NCBI GenBank assembly: GCA_024663395.1 | Contig: JANFAH010000056.1 | Span: 310,001-374,000 of the forward strand | Origin: Pisolithus tinctorius | Lineage: Eukaryota; Basidiomycota; Agaricomycetes; Boletales; Pisolithaceae | Length of the DNA: 64,000 bases | Direction: 5' to 3' | Shown here: piece after piece, positions 47,826-59,937 of the stretch | Position numbering within the stretch: the stretch's first letter is position 1 | Layout: every line of letters begins with the position of its first letter | Made by a program: the position numbers and the translations under genes | Notes under the pieces: model-generated | Database searches by the model: none | The model's input: the letters and a program-made list of their open reading frames with translations, nothing else | Told to the model about the DNA's origin: nothing

Positions 47826-49437
47826 ATGGACGCATACGCATCGACTTCGACAGGCGCGATGGACGAACGTAGAAAGAATGCATTGAAGAGTTACCGCGAG
47901 GTGAGTCCAAGGCACAGCTGGTTACTCGCCAAATGACCATACCTCAGAAAATGCGTGCACACGAGAACATCAGCCAAAGCCTCAAGAACTGTCAGCTCAT
48001 TTTGTATACTCTGCAGGACTCAGAGAACTCACATCCCTGTCATCTAGTGCGGTTTTCCCTTAAGGACCTCGAGAAGGATTTTGCACAGACGGAAAATGAC
48101 ATCAAGGCTGTCCAGTCCGTTGGACAAATCATTGGCGAAGTCATGAAGCAACTCGACGATGAAAGATGTATGTCCCTTTCATTCACCCCCTTATGAGACT
48201 TATGAAACCCGTTTCAGTCATTGTCAAGGCCTCCTCAGGACCTAGATACGTAGTCTCATATCGTCCGGCACTTTCTGCCGCGAAGCTTAAGTCGGGAACG
48301 CGCGTTTCTCTCGACATGACCACACTCACTATCATGCGGATATTACCACGTGAAGTCGACCCACTAGTGTACAAGATGAGTTTGGAAGACCCTGGCAAAG
48401 CTTCTTTTGCAGGCATTGGCGGCTTGTCCGAGCAAGTGCGCGAACTTCGTGAAGTGCGTGAGCCGCCATTTGTTTGTACTAGACTAATATCCACTCGTAG
48501 GTCATCGAACTCCCCCTCCTCAATCCAGAGTTGTTTACTCGCGTTGGTATCAAACCTCCCAAGGGTGTCCTCCTGTACGGCCCACCTGGCACGGGAAAGA
48601 CCCTTCTTGCGCGTGCAGTAGCCGCAACTCTGCACACCAATTTCTTGAAAGTCGTCTCCTCCGCCATCGTCGACAAGTACATTGGTGAGTCTGCGCGTGT
48701 CGTGAGAGAGATGTTCGGGTACGCGAGGGACCACGAGCCATGTGTGATTTTCATGGACGAAATCGATGCTATTGGGGGGCGAAGGTTCTCCGAGGGAACA
48801 AGTGCCGACAGAGAAATACAGAGGACCCTCATGGAGGTATTGGGCATCCTACTTCCTATTTAGCTCAAGCCTCTCACGACTTTACTTGCAGCTGCTCAAC
48901 CAAATGGATGGCTTCGATTCGCTGGGACGGACGAAGCTAATCATGGCTACAAATCGTCCGGACACACTCGATCCCGCACTGTTACGCCCTGGACGGCTTG
49001 ATCGCAAGATCGAAATTCCACTCCCCAACGAGCAAGCGCGGCTAGAAATCCTCAAAATTCACGCCCAAGCGGTAAATAAGAGTGGCGAGATCGACTATGA
49101 TGCTATTGTCAAGGTTCGTCGACATGGGCAGGCTCCGTAGCCCCACACCCTTATGCAACCTTTTCTAGCTTACAGATGGGTTTAACGGAGCCGACTTGCG
49201 GAATGTCGTCACAGAAGCGGGGATGTTCGCCATTCGCGATGACCGGTAAGTTGTCATCATAACTTCAGGGTACGGTGACTTATCTACCCCTAGAGAATAC
49301 ATCATCCAGGAAGATCTCACGAAGGCTGCGCGTAAAGTTGGCGATGCCAAGAAGCACGAAAGTAAGTCATTGATAATTTTACCGAGGTTATCAAGCTTAG
49401 GTCGTTATCCACAGCGAAGCTAGAGTACTCGGCGTAG
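47826..49437 (+). CDS. rpt4: 26S proteasome regulatory ATPase Rpt4
   Basis: Nine exons (47826-47900, 47948-47990, 48048-48167, 48218-48453, 48501-48836, 48892-49113, 49169-49245, 49294-49361, 49415-49437) encode 399 residues, the family length. The N-terminal coiled coil is followed by the OB fold ([18 protein letters not shown]) and an AAA+ module: Walker A GPPGTGKT (185-192), Walker B VIFMDEID, sensor [20 protein letters not shown]. Rpt4 is one of six ATPases that unfold substrates and feed them into the 20S core. The C-terminus is TKLEYSA. All introns are GT-AG of 47-57 bp. Divergent from sdh4. Confidence 0.96.
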
Positions 49438-50012
49438 CTTGCTTGTATCGTAGCGTACTCATCATTTTATTGACATTTTTGCAAAACTACCCGATGGAAT
49501 ACCAGTCCACAGCGGCCTCCGTTTGGAAGTGACTCGTCGTAAGACTCCTTTCAAAGATACTTGTTGGCCAATGAGAGGCCTTGGCTGTTTCCCCTGCTAC
49601 AAGGTCACGTGCCCATATCCATCTCTGTCGCTTATGTCAGCAACAGCTGACTTAAGTAGCCGTGTTTTCTGTGTTTATGAAAATTTACATTCCTCTGTTG
49701 ACAGCCCAGGACCACTCCCAGAGGTAAGTAAAACAGAGTCCACGTCTAGTATTTTCAAGATGATTTCTTTGCTGTGCACCAGGCCGAGTGCTTCTTTGAG
49801 GATTCATTACCCTGTCCCTCATTATACGCTAGAGGGTCCTGATCTATCTGTCTTTTTTACCTGGTGTTCTTCAAACATGCTAATCTTACACGACAGGGCA
49901 ATATAATATCGATATGTATTTCGGGGAGGGACTTGAAGTAGCAAGTAAGATTCCCCAGTATATACGACAACTATTATGTGTATCTCGATTCCGAGGGAAA
50001 AGAACGCGATGT
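49438..50012. other. Intergenic between convergent rpt4 and the aldehyde dehydrogenase gene
   Basis: No conserved coding was seen. It should hold the two 3' untranslated regions. Confidence 0.5.
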
Positions 50013-52204
50013 TTACTTGGTCTGGATCTTCATGTGAACAGACTTGGGCCGAGTGAGTTGATCGTAACCTGTCAAAGGAGACAAGTCAAAAACCCAATGA
50101 AATATTCTACGTGTTAGTTCAATATACCGAATTTACTGAGGCTGACCCCACGACCGCTGTTCTTGACACCAGTCCAAGACAACGCAGGATCGAGGAAATC
50201 GCATCTAGGAAGCATGTTTGGGGCAGTAGCAACAGTGAGTCTGAAGTTAGAACACACCGGTTGAGAAACACGGTTCCAGTGTTCAACTGGTCAACAACCT
50301 GGAGGAACACCTTCTCGGACTCGGGGTTCTCAGCTGCATTGGTCCAGATAGATGCCGTGAGACCATACGGAGAGTCGTTCATGAGGCGAACCGCCTCCTC
50401 GTCGGATGATACCTGCACCGATGTGGATTAAGGGTGGAAGCCTACTACAGTTAACGACGGATATACCTTCTGAATGCCGACAACAGGTCCAAATGTCTCC
50501 TCCTACAGGACGAGTTGCATAGGTGAGTTGTGATGCAACTGTGTGTTTCTTACCATCATCACGTCCATGGCTTTAAGCGTTTGAGGATGTGAATATATAA
50601 AGCATCGTCGATTTTAACTCACTGTGGTCAACATCCACGAGCACTTGAGGGGCAACATATGCGTTGTTCCTTCTCGGGATCGCAGGTCAGGTATTGACGG
50701 GCATGACGACAGATAACCTCACGGTCGAGCAATGGGGAACAGCTCCTCTGGAATCAAAGCTTTTGCCCCTGCTTTCACTATCTCCAAAGTCAGCCGCCGA
50801 CTTCCTGTATTGGAGAGTACTTGCCTGCATCAGCAATCTGCCTTCTGATTCGTTCGGCACTTGCAACGCTGACGACGGGTCCCAGATTCGTGTCAGGCTT
50901 GGTGGGATCGCCTAGTTTGTATTTCTTCGTAGATCCGTTAACATCTCAAAAGCAATCAGACAAGAGAGCGCAACCTTGACGAGATCGACGTATCCTTCCA
51001 CGAACTTATCGTACACCGACTCATGCACATAAATACGCTGATAACGGTAAGTCAAGCATCTTACGGAAAACGTGTGCTGAAGATGGTCATCGACTTACTT
51101 CTATCGCGCAGCAACTCTGACCCGAGTTGAACATGGCTCCTGTAAACAGCCGGAATGAGAGGGGAAATAATGGTTGGGGTTGAAACAAAGCACCTACCAT
51201 CGACGAGTTCTGCAATTGTGTAATCGAGATCCGCGTCTGCACGTACATAAGCGGGGTCTTTTCCGCCGAGCTGTCGTCAATGATTGGCACGGACTAAAAC
51301 ATTACAAGGAAGCGAGAAATTACCTCCAACGCAACACCCTTGAACCCCGGGCCGTCAACTGCGGCGCGTTCAACTGCTCGGCCACCCACAACGCTGCCCG
51401 TAAAGCATACGAAATCCACAAGTTCGTGTTGAATGACATAGGAGGTGAGGGTCGGTGAGAGGTGAAGAACCTGGATAATCCCCTCAGGGACGCCCGCATT
51501 AACAAGAGCTGTAGCGAAACGCTCGGCTGCCATGGGCGTCTGTGGAGAAGGCTTGAGAAGGACCGCATTTCCTGCTACGATTGCGGGTAGAACAGCGTTG
51601 ATCGAAGTGAGGTACGGGAAGCTAGTAGCCGCTTCAGAGGGGACAACGGTCGCGAAACGAGTGAAAGAGCTTACTTCCAAGGTGCAATAACAAATACTAC
51701 ACCGAGAGGGACACGTTTGATGTACCGCCTGAAGCCAGGCGCGTCTGTGTCCTTCAGAGATACGTCTGCAAGACTAGATTCGGCGATGGAGAGCATGTAC
51801 TGCGCTCGCGACAGAAAGCCCCTGATCTCTCCGGGAACCTGGCTGACAGGCCTAAAAATACCTTGAACAAAACAGTAAAAGATATCTAACCCGCTTGACG
51901 CACCGACCCATTTGTTCTGTAAGCTCAAGATATAAGTCATCCCCCTTCATCTTCTCGAACTCTTCCTAACAGGGAGAAACGATGTAGACCTTTTAGCTTC
52001 ATATGACGGACGGATGATAAGTCCTACCATGAACTTGTGCCCGATCGCGATGCGATCTTTAATGTCTATCTTTTTCCATTCCTTCTGAGCTCGTGCTGCC
52101 TTCTGAAGTTTCTCGTCGAGCTCAGATTCATCAGGATATACACGTGTGCACAAAGGTGCCTGGCTGTGTGGACTGATTGTAGTTTGGGACTTAGGATTGG
52201 CCAT
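50013..52204 (-). CDS. Aldehyde dehydrogenase (NAD(P)-dependent, ALDH superfamily)
   Basis: Fifteen exons (52204-52028, 51965-51904, 51851-51675, 51621-51324, 51270-51198, 51139-51099, 51037-50975, 50924-50825, 50777-50723, 50669-50623, 50570-50554, 50502-50467, 50412-50258, 50204-50128, 50068-50013) give 477 residues. ALDH signatures: KPSPQTPMAAERFA, FTGSVVGGRA, the general base E238 in LELGGK, the nucleophile C272 in GQSCC, EETFGPVVG and LNTGTVFLNRC. It oxidises aldehydes to acids; the substrate cannot be told. Exon 11 is only 17 nt, and the intron after exon 8 is GC-AG (GCAAGT donor). The ALDH order is unbroken only with these two features. It is the most intron-rich gene of the window. 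Confidence 0.92.
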
Positions 52205-52581
52205 CGTTGTCCACAGTTGTGGTCGTACAAGCGATAATAACCGTTTCGGTGGGTGGCACTTTACGGACGGCCAGGTTAATGACGGAAGACCGACGGACCT
52301 TATCTTTTGATCTTATCTAACAACTGGCACGTCGCTTTCGAAATACCACAAGGTAAAATTGATAAGCTACAGTCCGAAGTCACGAGACAATCCAAGTGAG
52401 AAGTAGCTACAAATGATAGAAACAAGTTGTACGAGCATGCGGTAGCTCAGATGAAGCAGAGGGTTCTAGTACAGTATTCGCGCGCAAAGGTACGAAGCGT
52501 CCAAAGCAAGAAATCAGTCCATAAGAGCAACGGGAGTCCAATGTCCACGTCTTAAGCACGAAACAAAGTGTAGAAAGAAAA

Positions 52582-54011
52582 CTACTGTGTGCGATTGGTA
52601 ATCTGGTTGAGCGCAGCGGCGCCATTAAAATCATACTTTGAATGGTCAGAGAAACGGTGACGATTGTCACTGTAAGTTGTGTGAGTAAAACGCATACAGT
52701 GGGGCCATCTCAAGTACGCACGCTCCGGATGACCACCAAATGTTCATTCAGAAGAATCGGGACATCAAATATCGGGTCTTTGTAGCGAGGATCTTTCTTT
52801 GTGGGACACGTGGTGGTCCTTTCTGTACCAGTGGCTTATCCCACCTACGAAGAACGGCGTAAGCAACCTGAGAAGGAGAAAGGCACAAGCAGAGGCGTAC
52901 TGTCGATTACTTCTTTCAAAGCGGAATTCTGGTGGGAGGCAGTTCTTGATTGCGTCGTCCTCGGAGAAAAATGCATCTAATTCAGGAGCGTAATATGATT
53001 GGGACCCAACGTCAGCTCCGGTGGTCGTAAACTGCCCCGACGACCTGACGTTCGCGCCAACCGCTTTCCTCTTGGAGACTGGTGTAGTCCTTCTCGTTGA
53101 CAAGGGGTCATCTAATCTACGAGAGAACGGTAAGATGCGGCTCCATGTAAAGGGCACTTAGAGACATACTTCTGATGCCCACGCACAACGTGGAAAGGAT
53201 TCCAAAGCCGGCGACGCTTAGCTCCACTAACCACGGACGGGGATACATCTTCCTGCGTGTCCTTCGATGCTCTCTCCAATGAAGAGTCGGTAGTGGTTCG
53301 GATTTCGGTGGCTGACAGATCTCGCCCGTTTGTTAACTTTGCAGTAAGCTTCTTTGAATTGGATTGGTCCTGGACCAATTTGCACGTCGCTTCGTCTGAC
53401 AAGAGGATTCTGTGAGCAGGAAAATATTACAAAGTAGTGGAACAATACCATTGGTGTCGTCCAACTCCTCATAGGTAAAGCGAGTAACGGTCGGAGAAAA
53501 GGAGACTTTCTTCACCAATGGCAGGAGGCAGTCCTCTGCAACGTTACCCGGCTTCGTTGCCTGGCCCACGCTGTTCGAGGTAGTCATCTGAGCGCAATTG
53601 ATTTGCAATTTATCGTCGACGCCTATTGCGCTCAAGCCGTCGATCCAGCTCCCGCATGATGACGGTAAGCTTGACATAGTCTCGCTCGATGGAACCTCCT
53701 GTCCCACGAGGCAACAACCGGGAGTCACGATACTGGTAGCTTCATCTACATTGCCATGCGTCAAGGTCGCGGTGCGAGTCGTTTGATTGAAGATACTTAC
53801 CTTCGTCCGTCACCCTAGCCCGCACCGTCTGACGTATTGGAGGACACAGTAGTACAGCGACCTTGCGGCCGTGGTTCAGGTACCCTACGTTGCCCTGGAA
53901 GGGCTGCGCTCCATCCCTAGTGCGAACAAGGTCGATGAATTGCGTGAACGTGACGGGCATACCGGTGGACACAATGTCCGTAAGGATATCAAGAGGGCTG
54001 CTCGAAGCCAT
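52582..54011 (-). CDS. Unrecognised protein, six exons
   Basis: Exons 54011-53801, 53745-53449, 53395-53170, 53116-52911, 52834-52722 and 52635-52582 join in phase to 368 residues. Support is the unbroken frame across five introns and coding-like composition, not homology. Visible features: an N-terminal globular-looking part (about 1-70), a Ser/Thr-rich acidic middle with a basic patch AKRRRLWNPFHVVRGH, and a C-terminal part DPRYKDPIFDVPILLNEHLV followed by NGAAALNQITNRTQ. No membrane segment or known motif. Splicing exon 4 at 52911 instead of reading on is preferred because it yields the more protein-like C-terminus. No function is proposed. Confidence 0.6.
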
Positions 54012-54455
54012 TGCTAGAATTTGTAGTCAAGAGTAGAAGAAGTATATGTGAACACAGTCGTAGTATGTGAGAGAGCAAGGTGAGGCTTGAGGAGCGAAGA
54101 TAAAGGAGTGCATGCTAGCCCAAGGGGTTGACATCGAGATCCAAACCACCCCTAATTATAGAGGGGGAGCATGAGTCAGAACGACCTCCGGATCTTTACT
54201 CTTGCAGTCGAGGTGAATCCAAATACAAGCCAAGGTTTTCGTCGCAATACAGAAGAACGGAAGTCCCTAGAAGACGTGTGCTTGGAGTTGATGTGTTCCA
54301 GGACGCGGAAGCAAGTCTGAAGTACTCTCCCGCGACGGGCCGACGGGCCAGTCAAATATCAAATAGATGGTGTCACAACAGTCACACAATGGAGTCACCT
54401 GTGTGACATCGGACATGAGATAAAGGCGAGGCTTCAATAGGCTCGTCCACCTCGG

Positions 54456-54525
54456 CTGTCCAGGCTGACTAGTAGTAAAGTGGCTACAGCACCTGGGCTG
54501 CTGGTTCGATCCCAGCTCTGGACAG
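54456..54525 (+). other. tRNA-like unit without an anticodon arm
   Basis: CTGTCCAG (54456-54463) pairs perfectly with CTGGACAG (54518-54525). A perfect T-arm GCTGG-TTCGATC-CCAGC with box B lies inside, and a box-A-like AGTAAAGTGG precedes it. There is no proper anticodon arm. It may be the head of a tRNA-derived SINE or another Pol III transcript. A strong hairpin follows 16 bases downstream. Confidence 0.5.
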
Positions 54526-54541
54526 TACTCTACTGGCTACA

Positions 54542-54585
54542 GTCTCGGCGTACCAGTAACACTGCATTTCCTGGTACACCGAGAC
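54542..54585. repeat. 15-bp hairpin downstream of the tRNA-like unit
   Basis: The arms GTCTCGGCGTACCAG (54542-54556) and CTGGTACACCGAGAC (54571-54585) pair over 15 positions with one mismatch, loop 14 nt. A TTTATATAGG motif lies just after it. It may belong to the same small element as the tRNA-like unit. Confidence 0.6.
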
Positions 54586-54966
54586 CGTATTTATATAGGC
54601 CCTAAGTCCATCTACATACTGCACCCCAATAACCTACAATTTACAAATCAAGTGCTGATCATGTTTGCAACAACTGGTACACTGCTCAAGATCAAGTCTA
54701 TTTTGTCCTGCTTGTAGATAGGTGCATTGTGGATAGATCTGATGGCACAGGACACCATCAACTTAGCCATGCACTGAATCTGCATTACAGTGAAGCAAAT
54801 ACTCCCGCAGCCACCCCCTGTAAGTACGCTTCGTTGAGGGTGCTCGCTGCATTTCTCACGCTCGTTCGCAATTGTATCCGTTGATTGTCAGAACAGCTTT
54901 TTGTAAGAAGTTGGTTGCTCGACACAGCTACGGGCTGCGACGAGCTCGACGACTACAAAGTCATCG
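54586..54966. other. Intergenic upstream of aur1
   Basis: No conserved coding; it includes the aur1 promoter. Confidence 0.45.
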
Positions 54967-56353
54967 ATGGCCTTCCGAATGAGTCTCTCTGGGCCTACAC
55001 GGACGTTTCTCACTGCATTCAGCGCAGCCGTTGGTCGTCTCGACAAGTCGTTGTCGCCGTTCGACACCATCGCGCGACTTCGGGCCCACACCTTCGTTCC
55101 CTCCGACGCAATATACGTCTTTCATCTCGTCCTTGCCGTGTTCTGGCTCACTATCATGCAAGTTCCGTCATTTCCGAGCAAGCTATTGATACCCATCCTA
55201 TTCGGAGTTGCGCTCTTCATCCCGTTCACGTCCCAGTTCTTCTTCCCTGCCATCCCAGTTTTTGCATGGCTGCTTACGTTCTACACAAACCGCTTCATTC
55301 CGGCTGACTACCGCCCCTCAGTGCACGTCGTTCTACTCCCAACTCTCGAAACAGTGCTCTATGGCGCTAACATATCTGACATCCTGACACGATTCACTCA
55401 CCCTATCCTCGATCTCTTAGCGTGGCTTCCGTACGGCGTCATCCATTATACATTCCCTATCGTGCTCGCCATTTTTCTGTGGCTCTTCCGTCCACCTCTT
55501 GCCCTCAAAACGTGGGCAAAGACGTTCGGCTATATGAATTTGACCGGTGTCTGCGTCCAAATCCTCATACCCTGCGCCGCGCCGTGGTATGAGCTCATCT
55601 ACGGTCTCACACCAGCCACTTACGGAATAGCTGGCTCACCCGGTGGGCTCGTACGCATCGATGCCCTCTTCAGTGGAGACGGCTACCAACGTGCCTTCGG
55701 CAGCTCACCCCTTGTTTTTGGCGCATTCCCAAGCTTACATGCTGCTTGGGCAACGCTAGGCGCGCTTTTTGTATCCCATTTCTGGAAGGGTGCTGGGCGT
55801 ATGGCATGGATATATGTCAGCGTGCTCTACTGGAGCACGATGTACCTCACTCACCACTACCTCATCGACGTTGTCGGCGGTGCATGTCTTGCCACCACGT
55901 TCTTCTACTTGTTCATGCCCGACGAACTTCGTGGAGCAGGTGGATGGGGGAGCAGTGAGTACGGGGGCGCGAGATCCAAGTATGAACGGTACGACCTCGA
56001 GAGCAGGGCGTCCCGGAGGCTTCATGGGTCTGGACGACTTTGCGAGTGACACAGGGGAGTCTGTAGATCTGTCCGACGAGGTTGAAGAAGAGAACATCGT
56101 ATACCGTTCTCCCAACCCAAGCACCAGTGGCTCGGCACCACACTCGTTGATGCACTCGTCGCCGAAAAAACCATCGATGCAGAATGGCTCAGGAAGTGGC
56201 CGGATGCATCGACATACGGCGAGCATCGCAAGCTTGATACGTCCAAATGAACGCTCAGAGGGATGGAGTCCGATCAGTAACAAGGGTTTTGCGTTTCCCC
56301 AGTTACCCGGTGATATACACCTCCTTTTCACTTTGCGCACACCTTGTCGTTAA
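54967..56353 (+). CDS. aur1: Inositol phosphorylceramide synthase catalytic subunit Aur1
   Basis: Exon 1 is 54967-55954 and exon 2 is 56004-56353 (49-bp intron, GTGAGT to GAGAG); 445 residues. Aur1 transfers phosphoinositol from phosphatidylinositol to ceramide in the Golgi, an essential fungal step and the target of aureobasidin A. Seen: multiple membrane helices and the PAP2-like catalytic blocks FGAFPSLHAAWATLGALF and MYLTHHYLIDVVGG. Reading through the intron would end after 30 unrelated residues; splicing gives an acidic tail SVDLSDEVEEENIVYRSP then TASIASLIRPNERSEGWSP, which fits basidiomycete Aur1. The exact C-terminal end is less certain. Confidence 0.92.
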
Positions 56354-57298
56354 TATACGGTAACATGAGGAGCCGCAAATTCCCCTGTCGGCACTGGTCA
56401 AAGATAGAGGGTTCAGAGTTTTCGTGGGTCGCTGGGTTGATTTATATTACTTCTACTCATATTACGGCGACGTTTATACGTACATAGTAGCAAAGCCACA
56501 GGTATTCTCTCGAAGTTGTGGCCTGATGGCAGTGCCTCAGGCCTCGAGCCCTTTTACGATTATACTAATTATTTGCTTGGGATTCATTTCATCGGGCACA
56601 GATCCCATAAACATTATTTTGCACATCTTCGGGCGTTCTATCATTTACATACAAACATTGGGCGCGATAAGAAGGGGGAAAAAACGAAAAAAATATACTG
56701 CATACATGTCTAGCATTCAAGGATTGCAATAAAGTAGCAGCGAAAGCATGCAAGACAGCACGAAGAAGGTACAATGATGCCATGGTATACGGTTGGTGGG
56801 AACAAAGGAACACCGATAGAACGTGCGCAACAAACCAAAAAAACTCTGGTGCAATTGTTTAATGCTGAGTCTCAAGCGAGCACTAGCAAAGTGAGGGAGA
56901 GTGTAAGAGAATGGCAAAAAATTCCGACCTAAATGGTAATGATATATGGTCGTAACAGATAGAAGTGGGACCGCGCGTGGAAGCGTAGGGGATACTGGAG
57001 TGCAAGACTGAGGGTATCAACGGATGAGGCCGGGCAAGGTCGCGTTGCCGCTCCAGCGGAAGCTCAAGGTCACAAACAAGTGCCTGTCACTCGCCTTAGA
57101 ACCTTGATGGTGGATAAGGAAAAAGAAAGCTGCTCACATCAGCAAATCCCGTCTACGGAAGGGAGACGCAAGCCACTGTTCGAGACGGAACCCGCCCCCT
57201 GGCATCTATACAGCAGCCCAATCGACCGGCGTGATCACACCTGATCACCGCCGGTACATAGGGAACCAAGGTGGGCGCGCCACTTCATCTTTCCGTCA
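56354..57298. other. Intergenic between convergent aur1 and the casein kinase gene
   Basis: Nothing conserved on either strand; the two 3' untranslated regions lie here. Confidence 0.5.
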
Positions 57299-58911
57299 CT
57301 ATCGCTCTTGCTTTCCACTAGCAAGCGCAGCTGCATTACAAGCTTCGCATACCCGAGAGGAGCGACCCCTCCCCTGGTTGCTGCTGCGCGGGCCAGAGCT
57401 ATTCCTCCTAGATGGCGTGGTCCAACCACGCCCGCATTCCCAATCCATATCACCACGCCCATCGCACGCATATATTGCTTCAGTAATCCCTGTTCGCGCG
57501 CCAAGGGTACGGAACATGTCACGGAGTCCGGCGTAATCCGGCAAGTCGGTAAAACGGAGTGAGCGGGCATAGGCAAGGAGGGTATGGAACTCCCGTGGAA
57601 GCGCCATTGTGAGAGGACACGATGCAGACATTGCAGAAGCACGTCGTCCAGTACGCGAAGAGGCAGGGGAATAGGTGCCAGAGCCAGCGGGATACGCAGA
57701 GGAGGGTGTACGCGCACAGCGGTGGGTAGGAGGTGTACCTGCAGGATGAACTGAAGACAACCGCCCTTACGGGGGAGTACGTGGTTGCTGTGAGAGAGGA
57801 TGGAATGCTCTATCGCAAGCAGACGTGGACCGCGTCATTTTCGTCGTCGATATCATCCCCTGGATCCAGCTCCATTTCGCCGTCACTGTCATCATCCAAA
57901 CAATGACTGTTAGTACCAGCGAGTGTCCCAATGGCGTGCATCTTTGCTTCGTAGATTGCATCCCAAGTTGCGGCAACAGTGTCTGCACGGATTTTACGCC
58001 AGGGTAACGTACCACGCAAAAAATAGATGAGCATATAGGCCAATGATTCAAGGTCATCGCGTCGTGAACATTCTTGAAACCATTGTTAGGTATACCAAAA
58101 CCAGGCTTTCGCAGGACCAACTTACCAATACCTCTGTGTGCATTCAGACTAGCAAAGAGTGACGTGCCAACGCCATGCCGGCGCTCGCCATGCTCGCCCC
58201 TTTCTCGTCGCCAAGGAACATGCTCTCCGGTAAGGGGATCACGATATCGCCGGGCGAGACCAAAGTCGATGACGTTTACAAGATGCGATGAGGCTGTATG
58301 CGGCAGGCCCATGACGAAATTGGCGGGCTTGACATCCCGGTGAACGAATGACCGAGAATGGATGAATTCAAGGCGTGAGAGCTGAGGTAACGTTAGCGTA
58401 TAGACAGGCGGGAGAAGATGGGTGCGCAATTAAATCGCATAAACAGGCATGGAAAAAAAGGGTGTACAGTGGCCCAAAATTTCCGCCCATAACGTATAAG
58501 ATTAGATAGAATCACTCACCAACTGATCTGCCAGCAACAAGACTGTTCTGAGAGAGAAATGCCTATTGCATTTCTTGAAGAGGTCCTCCAAGGAAGGACC
58601 AAGGAGGTCGATGACCATGACATTATAGTCGCCTTGTTTACCAGAGTACATAATCCAGGGCACACCTGGGCCCCCCATCAGGACTTATACACCTTGGATT
58701 CTTGCTTCAAAGGGGAAGTGAGGGCATGGGGCAACGCGGGCTCCAACTTTATCGCGACCTCCTTCCCAGCGACGGTGTGGACACCGAGGAAGACAGAACC
58801 TATGGGGGAAGTAAGTTACTTGCAAAAGCGAAGGTTCTGAATATTTTTACCACAACCACCGTTGGCAATCTCCTCTTCTAATCTATACTTTCCACCAAAC
58901 GTGAAGTCCAT
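57299..58911 (-). pseudogene. Casein kinase I-type protein kinase with an apparent 1-nt frameshift
   Basis: The N-terminus MDFTFGGKYRLEEEIANGGC (58911-58851) is followed by the ATP-site lysine block VFLGVHTVAGKEVAIKLE, FVHRDVKPANFVMG, the DFGLARRYRDPLTGEHVPW loop and [18 protein letters not shown] across an intron. The C-terminal lobe gives ALPREFHTLLAYARSLRFTD and DYAGLRDMFRTLG. CK1 phosphorylates many substrates on Ser/Thr. After KQESKVYKS the frame hits TGA, while the expected MGGPGVPW text continues one frame over: one base is missing at 58679-58680. No intron repairs it. The join between 57,900 and 57,750 is also uncertain. It is either a recent pseudogene or an assembly error; the rest of the kinase is well kept. 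Confidence 0.75.
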
Positions 58912-59937
58912 GTCTGTTGTCAGAAGCACAGGAGCCGACCGCGAATCTTCAATCAGCAACCACGATATACAGGCCAAGTAATCTCGCTCACCGATCTTGT
59001 ACAAAGAATGTCGTGTCAAGTACAGGCAAAACGCCGACGATGGACGCGTCTAAGGATGCCAGCGACGACGAAAACAGTGAAGAGAACGAAGGGGACGACT
59101 TTTGGACTTTTAGTGTGGGTGGCGTGCGTTGAAATCACTACTTACGTAAGCACTCGGCTTTGCGGCGGCCTTATTCTCGATATGGTAAATGCGGTTGATC
59201 CCGTGATCGCGTCACGCGTTTTGATAGGCAGCCAGCTGCAACGTCTGAGTGAACCAACTGCAGACCGGGCTGGCCGATTGAACAGACACGAGTTTGCGAA
59301 ACATACAGCAAGCTGGGCAGTACTACTGGGACACGTTGCAAACCTGTTACTAACGGGATCAAGTTCCAAGACAACGTCTCACGCCCATTACATTAATATC
59401 TGTTGACATTTGGCCCGTGCATGCCAGCATCAGTCTGACGGAAATTAGTAGTATTGCGTTGCGTCCTGAATATGTAGCCCCCCACCGTTGTCGTACTCTC
59501 GACTGCCTGGGTGCCTGCAATGATATGGATAAGGGATGGTCCTGAGAGGGAGTTAGAATGGACAGGCGAGTAATGCTACACACATTCCTCGGTAGTTGGA
59601 AATGGAAGACGCACGACGCACACATTGTCACACGCACTTGAGCATAGCTACGTGCACGGGTTCATACACACTTACAAGAAATTTGTGCCAGCGAACTTCA
59701 TTGAATGAGGTTTACTGGATCATCCGAAATAAGCGTCTGTGGTCAGGGGGTTCTTATGAATCCCCAGACCGCAGGTGAATTAATTTTCTGCTCACCGCTC
59801 GATACAGCCATACTAGTGGAATTATGGACTGCGACGAAGGTCGGCACTCCAACCATGTATGAACATCGCGGATTTTGCCGAATCTCTGCAAAATTTGGAT
59901 TTTGACCGTAATTGGAATCTCTCTGCAAGGACTTGTC
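58912..59937. other. Intergenic between divergent casein kinase and mitochondrial S10 genes
   Basis: An acidic plus-strand frame (58917-59132) and others show no known block. No gene is called. Confidence 0.4.

Noticed and set aside
49438..50012. Continuation of the aldehyde dehydrogenase gene beyond 50013
   Set aside because: The last exon already ends with a typical short tail and a stop; nothing conserved follows.
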